DNA of 12,718 nt, from assembly GCA_013002625.1 (NCBI GenBank), contig JABDJE010000325.1:1-12718 (forward strand), read 5' to 3'. This DNA comes from Saprospiraceae bacterium (GTDB lineage Bacteria > Bacteroidota > Bacteroidia > Chitinophagales > Saprospiraceae). The position numbers were made by a program, and so were the translations under genes. This document shows positions 7,454 to 12,718 of the stretch, in pieces (position 1 is the stretch's first letter; every line of letters starts with the position of its first letter). The notes beneath the pieces were generated by a model that worked only from the letters and a program-made list of their open reading frames with translations, did not search any database and was not told the origin of the DNA.

Positions 7454-8356
7454 TTAAAAATAACCTTGTTTCTTTCTGTCCTCCATGCTGGTTTCACTAC
7501 GCTTATCGTCGGTCCTTCCTCCTCGCTCTGTAACACGGGTTGTCGCTACTTCTTCGATAATATCTTCCACAGTTTTAGCGTCTGATTTCCAAACCCCGGT
7601 ACAGGTCATATCGCCGATGGTTCTGCATCTAACAGTTTCCTTGAAAACTTTTTCTTCTGGTTTTTTGGCAATGAAGGGACTGTCTGCAAGTAAAACACCA
7701 TCTCTTTCAAAAACATCCCGCTCGTGCGAGAAATACAGAGAAGGCAATTCAACTTTTTCGTATGCCAGGTATTGCCAGACATCCAGCTCGGTCCAATTAC
7801 TGATTGGGAAAACTCTAAAGTGTTCTCCAATATGATGATTACCATTAAAGATGTTCCATAATTCAGGACGTTGATTCTTGGGATCCCATTGCCCGAACTC
7901 ATCTCTGTGTGAGAAGAATCTCTCCTTGGCACGGGCTTTCTCTTCATCTCTTCTTGCACCACCCAACGCAGCATTATACTTTCCCTTTTCAAGGCTATCC
8001 AGCAGGACAGCTGTCTGCAAAGCATTTCTACTGGCATTGACTCCTTTTTCCTCAGTAACCATACGATTATCAATGGCATCTTGAACAGAACCAACAATTA
8101 GTTTGGCACCCAATTTTTCAACCATCGCATCTCTGAACTGGATTGTCTCAGGAAAGTTGTGCCCAGTATCTATATGTAATAATGGAAACGGAATTCTTGC
8201 TGGAAAAAAGGCTTTGTGTGCCAGATGAACCATTAAGATTGAATCCTTCCCTCCGGAGAACATCAACACAGGGTTTTCAAACTGTGCTGCAACTTCTCTC
8301 ATTATGTAAATGGATTCAGACTCCAATTCCTTAATATGATTTATGTTGTAATTCAT
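7454..8356 (-). CDS. cysD: Sulfate adenylyltransferase subunit 2 (catalytic)
   Basis: CysD is the catalytic subunit of ATP sulfurylase, forming APS and pyrophosphate from ATP and sulfate in complex with CysN. The 300-residue protein, close to the 302 of E. coli CysD, belongs to the PP-loop ATPase superfamily: MFSGGKDSILM (32-42) is the pyrophosphate-binding loop. HIDTGHNFPE (61-70), GGARRDEEKARAKERFFS (132-149), RVFPISNWTELDVW (181-194) and a CRTIGDMTCTG stretch near the C-terminus are all characteristic CysD blocks. The usual C-terminal TERGGR(T/A)DD...E..ME.RK..GYF is complete. The ATG at 8356 is well placed. It lies 22 bases after cysC and 20 bases before cysN, the usual adjacency of the two subunits. 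No key residue appears missing. Confidence 0.97.
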   Translation of the reverse strand: MNYNINHIKELESESIYIMREVAAQFENPVLMFSGGKDSILMVHLAHKAFFPARIPFPLLHIDTGHNFPETIQFRDAMVEKLGAKLIVGSVQDAIDNRMVTEEKGVNASRNALQTAVLLDSLEKGKYNAALGGARRDEEKARAKERFFSHRDEFGQWDPKNQRPELWNIFNGNHHIGEHFRVFPISNWTELDVWQYLAYEKVELPSLYFSHERDVFERDGVLLADSPFIAKKPEEKVFKETVRCRTIGDMTCTGVWKSDAKTVEDIIEEVATTRVTERGGRTDDKRSETSMEDRKKQGYF

Positions 8357-8378
8357 TTAAGTTATTTAGATGTATGTT

Positions 8379-8975
8379 CTAATCTATTTGTATTAACGGA
8401 GCGACAAAATTAAACACTTTAGATACAGATTGCTCAATACTGAGGTCATTTGTTTTAATTATTAAATCTGCGTCCAGGGGCGCCTCAAAAGGGGAATCGA
8501 TTCCTGTGAATCCTTTTATCATTCCTGAGCGCGCTTTTTTATATAATCCTTTAACATCGCGTGCTTCACATACCTCCAAGGGTGTATCAACGAAGATCTC
8601 ATAGAACATGTCTTCACCGATAATCTCTTTGGCATGTTTGCGAATTGCAATTGTAGGGCTTACGAAGCTGCACAGACAAATTACGCCGGCTTCATTAAAG
8701 AGTTTAGCGATTTCGGCAACACGACGTATATTTTCCTGTCTGTCCTCCAGCGAAAACCCAAGATTCTTATTAATGCCTGCTCTGGTATTATCCCCATCAA
8801 TTACCTGAATGAAATAGCCTTTTGAAAACAAAAGCTTTTCAAGTCCTTGTGCGATGGTGCTTTTCCCTGAGCCGGATAAACCAGTGAACCAAAAGGTTTT
8901 TGCTTTTTGGTTCAGAAACTGCTCTTTGTCTTGTTTATTCAGCAGCTTATCAAATATGGGGTGAATATTTTCCAT
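8379..8975 (-). CDS. cysC: Adenylylsulfate (APS) kinase
   Basis: CysC phosphorylates APS at the 3' position to give PAPS, the universal sulfate donor. The 198-residue single-domain protein has the P-loop GLSGSGKST (32-40), DGDN (60-63) followed by the R.G.N..LGFS..DR.ENIRR block (65-85), AKLFNEAG (90-97), the SFVSP loop (103-107) carrying the conserved serine, and the C-terminal KGLYKKARSG...FTGIDSPFEAP substrate lid. Every recognised catalytic element is present and the length is typical. The ATG at 8975 is 2 bases after the stop of the upstream dehydrogenase gene. PAPS has two uses, reduction to sulfite by CysH or transfer by sulfotransferases; neither partner is in the window, but the polysaccharide neighbours favour sulfation. 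A notable hairpin lies in its early coding sequence (8885-8914). Confidence 0.97.
   Translation of the reverse strand: MENIHPIFDKLLNKQDKEQFLNQKAKTFWFTGLSGSGKSTIAQGLEKLLFSKGYFIQVIDGDNTRAGINKNLGFSLEDRQENIRRVAEIAKLFNEAGVICLCSFVSPTIAIRKHAKEIIGEDMFYEIFVDTPLEVCEARDVKGLYKKARSGMIKGFTGIDSPFEAPLDADLIIKTNDLSIEQSVSKVFNFVAPLIQID
8885..8914 (-). repeat. Inverted repeat (10-base perfect stem) within the 5' part of cysC
   Basis: TGAACCAAAA (8885-8894) and TTTTGGTTCA (8905-8914) are perfect inverted copies separated by 10 bases. In the cysC transcript this gives a 10-base-pair stem starting about 60 bases after the start codon, in codons 21-31 just before the P-loop. It encodes QKAKTFWFTG, close to the usual CysC sequence, so the symmetry may be a chance product of conserved protein sequence. 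Confidence 0.6.
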
Positions 8976-8977
8976 TG

Positions 8978-9934
8978 CTATTTTTTATAGCTGTATACAC
9001 TTTCGATAATACGTACAACATTTAGACCATCTTTTGCACTGGTCATTGGAATTGATTGGTTTTCTTTTGCATGCCCTGCATTTAAATAAACCTGAGACAA
9101 GTTTGCTATGTTATTCGATGGCATGGATTCTATATTATCATCCAGAGGGATATCGGAGTATTCTACCTTATTCATATACTGACCCGATATTTTCACAGTC
9201 CCTTTTTCGCCAATAATTGTCAATGTACTTTCAAAATTATGGTCGTAATTGGCAGTGGTGTACATAAAGCTCCCGATAACTTTATCCTGTGTTGTAAAGT
9301 TAAATGAACAACTATCTTCAAAATCGATGGTATCGCCATGATTGAAGTTTGCAAATAATGCATTTTCAATATGAATTGGGCCAAACATCCAATACAGTGT
9401 GTCTACATAATGGGAGAATTGAGTGTACAAAGTGCCTCCATCTAAATCTGCTTTGCCACGCCAGTTGCTTGATGCATAATAATCCTGGTTGCGATTCCAA
9501 TAACAAGCTACGTTGATCATATAAATAGAGCCTAGAGCATGGGTATCAATAATCTTTTTAAGCCAAGTGCTGATGGGTGAAAACCTGTTTTGCATTACAC
9601 AAAATATATTTTTCCCATTGTCTTCAGCTGCAGAAATCATTTCTTCGCAGTCTGATGAATTGGTACTAAAAGGTTTCTCACAGATGACATCATAACCTGC
9701 TTGAAGCGCTTTCATGGTATGGGTCTTATGTAAATGGTTGGGACTGCAAACGCTAACAATATCAAAGTCATATTTTTGGTTGAGGAAAGTATCAACAGTA
9801 GGATGGTTTGGAATGTCTGTCAAGCCAGTCCCATTAAGTTCACATGTTGCTATGAGCTGGAATTCTGGCAATAGCGCTATTGCGGCGGCATGTTTCTTTC
9901 CAATATTTCCTAATCCAATTATACCAACCTTCAT
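8978..9934 (-). CDS. Gfo/Idh/MocA oxidoreductase, WlbA/WbpB-like sugar-nucleotide dehydrogenase
   Basis: This 318-residue NAD(P)-dependent oxidoreductase has an N-terminal Rossmann fold with GLGNIG (7-12), the SVCSPNHLH stretch (61-69) and the family-defining EKP (86-88). The C-terminal half has YYASSNWRGKADLDGG (152-167) and GGTLYTQFSHYVD (166-178), with the likely catalytic H175 and D178. This is followed by DFEDSCSFNF and the GEKGTVKISG block. The S.WRG, D.GGTL..Q..H..D and GEKGT..I.G features resemble WlbA/WbpB, which oxidise C3 of UDP-N-acetylglucosaminuronate on the way to diamino-uronic acid sugars; that substrate is inference, and none of the usual partners (WbpD/WbpE-like acetyltransferase and aminotransferase) is visible. 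The ATG at 9934 lies 3 bases after the stop of the Wzz-like gene and the gene ends 2 bases before cysC. Its place between these genes supports a polysaccharide role. Confidence 0.85.
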   Translation of the reverse strand: MKVGIIGLGNIGKKHAAAIALLPEFQLIATCELNGTGLTDIPNHPTVDTFLNQKYDFDIVSVCSPNHLHKTHTMKALQAGYDVICEKPFSTNSSDCEEMISAAEDNGKNIFCVMQNRFSPISTWLKKIIDTHALGSIYMINVACYWNRNQDYYASSNWRGKADLDGGTLYTQFSHYVDTLYWMFGPIHIENALFANFNHGDTIDFEDSCSFNFTTQDKVIGSFMYTTANYDHNFESTLTIIGEKGTVKISGQYMNKVEYSDIPLDDNIESMPSNNIANLSQVYLNAGHAKENQSIPMTSAKDGLNVVRIIESVYSYKK

Positions 9935-9937
9935 GCA

Positions 9938-11029
9938 TTAACTGTTCATTATATCCCGGTAAGATTTTCGGGCGAATAAAAAGAGCAAAGATGTGAAAAC
10001 CCCGGCAAAGAAACCCAGAACAGCAAAATATAATACAGACTTGGATGAAGATTTAATTGGCGGAATAGGCGCGTCGATCAATTGAATAAAAGGCGTTCGG
10101 TTTTCAAGTGCAATAGAAGCGATTTGAACCTGTTTTTCAGCTTCTCCAATCATAAGCAATAACTTCTGTTCCTCTGTTCTTAGTTGCTTCTCTTTCAATT
10201 TATCCTGTTGCCTGAATAGATTTTGATACCGATCCTGAAAATCTGCCAGTTGGTATTGCACCGCGCTGAGTCTGTTTATAATTGAATCATATTTTGATTT
10301 GATAATATTGTATTCATACTCTTGCTTTTCGATCGCCTTCTCGACATAGTAAGTACTTAGTTTATCGAACAAGGTATTCACGAATAAAATTGACAGATCC
10401 TGATTAGCAGTTACGATACTTAGCTGCATTATTCCGGTAACTTCTGAATAATCACTAAAAAAGGCCGGACTGGTATTTTTATCGCCTACCAATAATCTGT
10501 GCAAATGTTTGAGCGCTTTATTATCTATGATATCGAAGGCTTCTGTATTTGCAGAACTGAAATGAAATCCCTCCAGACTTAAGTCGTCTTCAGAAGATCC
10601 AAATGAAAGCAGTCCTTTGCGATACCATTTTTTTTCATTTTCAAAATTAGAGATCAAGTGATTGGCGAGATAATTGGTTGAGCCGTTAAGTTCTGTTTCG
10701 GTGAATAATGTGCGCTCAGCAATATTTCTACTTAAAGAGAGCTCAACGATTTTGTCCAAATTGGATTCTGTTTGTCCAATGCCGAACCCAAATTGACCAA
10801 GAATACCGCTTAGGCTTCCAAAACCCTGACGCGCATCTTCGTTGAGCATAAAAGTCAAATCCGCCTTATACCTTGGGGGATTATTCAAGTTAAGAACACA
10901 CAACAATACAGCGGCGAGTATTCCTGCAATTACAATGCGAAATTTATATTTCAAAAACTCACCTATGTAGGCATTTACCTGGAGGATGAGCTCCTTTAAA
11001 CTGAAATCTTTGTGGTATTCCTCTTGCAT
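9938..11029 (-). CDS. Wzz/chain-length determinant-type polysaccharide co-polymerase
   Basis: This 363-residue inner-membrane protein has the Wzz layout: a cytoplasmic N-terminal tail (1-29), TM1 (about 30-48), a large periplasmic region beginning PPRYKADLTFML, a long coiled-coil-like stretch (about 225-300, rich in K, E, Q, L), a Pro-rich segment with DAPIPPIKSS (about 316-326), TM2 (about 331-353) and a short basic tail. The Pro-rich segment before TM2 is the family hallmark. Family knowledge: such proteins control chain length or export of O-antigen, capsule or exopolysaccharide together with Wzy or Wza. No Walker motifs follow TM2, so no BY-kinase (Wzc-type) domain is fused. The LSGILGQFGFGIGQTESN stretch (73-90) is seen in many Bacteroidota homologues. 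The ATG at 11029 is only 2 bases after the metH stop. Confidence 0.87.
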   Translation of the reverse strand: MQEEYHKDFSLKELILQVNAYIGEFLKYKFRIVIAGILAAVLLCVLNLNNPPRYKADLTFMLNEDARQGFGSLSGILGQFGFGIGQTESNLDKIVELSLSRNIAERTLFTETELNGSTNYLANHLISNFENEKKWYRKGLLSFGSSEDDLSLEGFHFSSANTEAFDIIDNKALKHLHRLLVGDKNTSPAFFSDYSEVTGIMQLSIVTANQDLSILFVNTLFDKLSTYYVEKAIEKQEYEYNIIKSKYDSIINRLSAVQYQLADFQDRYQNLFRQQDKLKEKQLRTEEQKLLLMIGEAEKQVQIASIALENRTPFIQLIDAPIPPIKSSSKSVLYFAVLGFFAGVFTSLLFLFARKSYRDIMNS

Positions 11030-11031
11030 AA

Positions 11032-12718
11032 CTAGTGCACAATATGCTGAAGCAATTTACGCATATCCTCAAGTTTAACCCCTTTTCTGGTAGAATAATC
11101 CTGAAGTTGATCTATATCAATCCTGTTGATTCCAAAATATTTGCTTTGGGGATGTGCAAAGTACCACCCCGAAACAGAAGCCGCCGGGTACATGGCAAAA
11201 GACTCAGTCAGAGAAATACCGATCTTGTGGGTAACATCCAATAAGTCGAATAAGCTTTGTTTTTCCGAATGTTCCGGACAGGCCGGATAGCCAGGCGCAG
11301 GTCGGATGCCTCTGTATTTTTCATGGATCAGTTCTTCATTTGAAAAATGTTCATCTGGATCATAGCCCCAATAATGGTTTCGTACGCGTTGATGTAGTTT
11401 TTCAGCAAAAGCTTCAGCCAACCTGTCGGCCAATGCTTTGAGGAGTATGGCGCTGTAATCATCGTGTTGCGCTTCGAATCTTTTTACATGCTCCTCGATT
11501 CCAATGCCCGAGGTGACAGCGAAAGCGCCAATATAATCCTTCAGACCACTTTCTATGGGTGCTATAAAGTCGCTTAAACAATGATAGGGCTTGCCAGGTG
11601 CTTTTTGAGATTGCTGTCTTAAGTTGAACAACGTTGAGCACACTTGTCCTTGTTCATCAAGTACTTCGATATCATCATCATTAATTGTTCTGGCTTCGAA
11701 TAAGCCCAATGCAGCCCTAGCTGTCAACCAGCGCTCGTCAACAATCCGCCTTAACATACTTTGGGCATCATTGAACAATCTGGTCGCTTCAGCACCTTTC
11801 TCTGGGTCATTAAGAATGGCAGGGTATTTACCGCGCAACTGCCAGCTGTAGAAAAATGGTGTCCAGTCTATTGTATTGATCAAATCCTCTATCTCATAAT
11901 CATCAAAGTAATGAAGGCCTGGTTTATTTGGGACTGGCGGAATATAGTTCTGCCAATCAATCTTGAGCTTGTTGGTCCGGGCTTCCTGTATACTGATAAA
12001 TGGACGTTTATCATGTGCTCCGGCTCTTTTTTCTCTGACTTGCTGATATTCTTTTTTGGTTTCTATGTAGAAGTTATCTCGATCATTTTGATATGATGCC
12101 AGGAGTTTTGATGCTACAGCAACACTTTTGGAAGCATCCAGAACGTGAACGACCGGACCTTTGTATACGGGATCTATTTTAAGTGCAGTGTGGGTCCTTG
12201 AAGTCGTGGCGCCTCCGATCAATAAAGGAATTTGTAAGCCATTTTTTTGCATTTCTTCAGCGACAAATACCATCTCATCCAAGGAAGGGGTAATCAATCC
12301 ACTTAATCCGATGATGTCAACATTTTCATCAATAGCGGTTTGAATGATTTTATCTGCAGGGACCATCACACCTAGATCAATTATCTCATAGTTATTGCAT
12401 GCAAGCACAACACCGACAATATTTTTTCCTATATCGTGCACATCGCCCTTTACCGTCGCCAACAGAATTTTCCCTTTAGAACTGTTCTCAAGTTTATCCT
12501 TTTCAGCCTCAATAAATGGTGTCAGATAGGCTACTGCTTTTTTCATGACACGGGCACTTTTAACGACCTGCGGTAAAAACATTTTGCCTTCACCAAAAAG
12601 CTGTCCAACCACATTCATGCCGTCCATGAGAGGCCCTTCGATTACTTCGAGACTACGATTATATTGTTGCCTGGCTTTTTCTGTATCCTCTACAATGTAT
12701 TCTGTTATACCCTTAACC
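11032..12718 (-). CDS. metH: Cobalamin-dependent methionine synthase, C-terminal part, 5' end beyond window
   Basis: MetH transfers a methyl group from methyltetrahydrofolate to homocysteine through cobalamin, giving methionine. The frame is open to the right edge; 561 residues are visible and about half of a typical ~1230-residue protein is missing. Visible in order: the end of the helical cap domain (VKGITEYIVED, VIEGPLMDGMNVVG, GKMFLPQVVKSARVMKKA), the cobalamin-binding domain with the lower-ligand motif DVHDIG (His codon at 12438-12436), IGLSGLITPS and GGATTSRTHTALK, then the AdoMet reactivation domain with RPAPGYPACPEH and MYPAASVSGWYFAHP. The ATG at 12627 is internal, inside LMDGM, and is not the start. 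The stop is TAG at 11034-11032. The homocysteine and folate domains, if in the same polypeptide, lie outside; some Bacteroidota split MetH in two, which cannot be judged here. Confidence 0.97.
   Translation of the reverse strand, partial: VKGITEYIVEDTEKARQQYNRSLEVIEGPLMDGMNVVGQLFGEGKMFLPQVVKSARVMKKAVAYLTPFIEAEKDKLENSSKGKILLATVKGDVHDIGKNIVGVVLACNNYEIIDLGVMVPADKIIQTAIDENVDIIGLSGLITPSLDEMVFVAEEMQKNGLQIPLLIGGATTSRTHTALKIDPVYKGPVVHVLDASKSVAVASKLLASYQNDRDNFYIETKKEYQQVREKRAGAHDKRPFISIQEARTNKLKIDWQNYIPPVPNKPGLHYFDDYEIEDLINTIDWTPFFYSWQLRGKYPAILNDPEKGAEATRLFNDAQSMLRRIVDERWLTARAALGLFEARTINDDDIEVLDEQGQVCSTLFNLRQQSQKAPGKPYHCLSDFIAPIESGLKDYIGAFAVTSGIGIEEHVKRFEAQHDDYSAILLKALADRLAEAFAEKLHQRVRNHYWGYDPDEHFSNEELIHEKYRGIRPAPGYPACPEHSEKQSLFDLLDVTHKIGISLTESFAMYPAASVSGWYFAHPQSKYFGINRIDIDQLQDYSTRKGVKLEDMRKLLQHIVH

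Noticed and set aside
7485..7835. 116-codon open frame on the plus strand opposite cysD
   Set aside because: It lies entirely antisense to the well-supported cysD gene, has a Ser-rich composition typical of an antisense shadow, and shows no recognisable motif.
7606..8097. 163-codon open frame on the minus strand inside cysD
   Set aside because: It is an out-of-frame reading of cysD, whose own frame shows all the expected family motifs.
11761..12096. 111-codon plus-strand frame antisense to metH
   Set aside because: Its apparent hydrophobic stretch is an antisense reading of conserved metH codons; no independent evidence supports a gene.
12625..12627. ATG at 12627 as the metH start
   Set aside because: The conserved MetH sequence VKGITEYIVED through VIEGPL continues upstream in frame to the window edge, so this Met is internal.

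Overview
The window comes from a member of the Bacteroidota, probably a Cytophagia or Saprospiria-type marine or environmental lineage. This rests on a large PorU-like type IX secretion (T9SS) surface protein with the typical C-terminal domain, a compact CysN of about 420 residues, low to moderate GC, and little sign of Shine-Dalgarno sequences. Three of the ten genes appear to start at TTG. There are ten protein-coding genes and no RNA gene, insertion sequence or CRISPR array. Coding density is very high, and no stretch longer than about 105 bases lacks a gene.

Region 1 (1-4106, plus strand): the C-terminal 781 residues of a very large gingipain/PorU-type (C25 family) secreted protein, cut by the window edge, followed 7 bases later by a DUF6056-like multi-pass membrane protein with a soluble tail.

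Region 2 (4084-12718, minus strand): eight genes read leftwards with gaps of mostly 2-22 bases, so probably one transcription unit or two abutting ones. In order of transcription they are: metH (methionine synthase, C-terminal part only), a Wzz-type chain-length regulator, a WlbA/WbpB-like sugar-nucleotide dehydrogenase, cysC, cysD, cysN, a FemAB-like acyltransferase, and an alpha/alpha-toroid protein typical of polysaccharide loci. The two regions converge and their last genes overlap by 23 bases.

Working together: Wzz, the Gfo/Idh/MocA dehydrogenase, the FemAB-like protein and the toroid protein are typical of an exopolysaccharide or capsule locus. CysD/CysN make adenylylsulfate (APS) from sulfate and ATP, and CysC phosphorylates it to PAPS, the donor used by sulfotransferases. 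The complete PAPS module sits inside a polysaccharide operon with no reductive assimilation genes (cysH, cysI, cysJ) visible. The simplest inference is that PAPS is made to sulfate a surface polysaccharide. metH just upstream leaves open a competing reading as general sulfur metabolism. No sulfotransferase, glycosyltransferase or flippase lies in the window, so the locus presumably continues elsewhere or is split.
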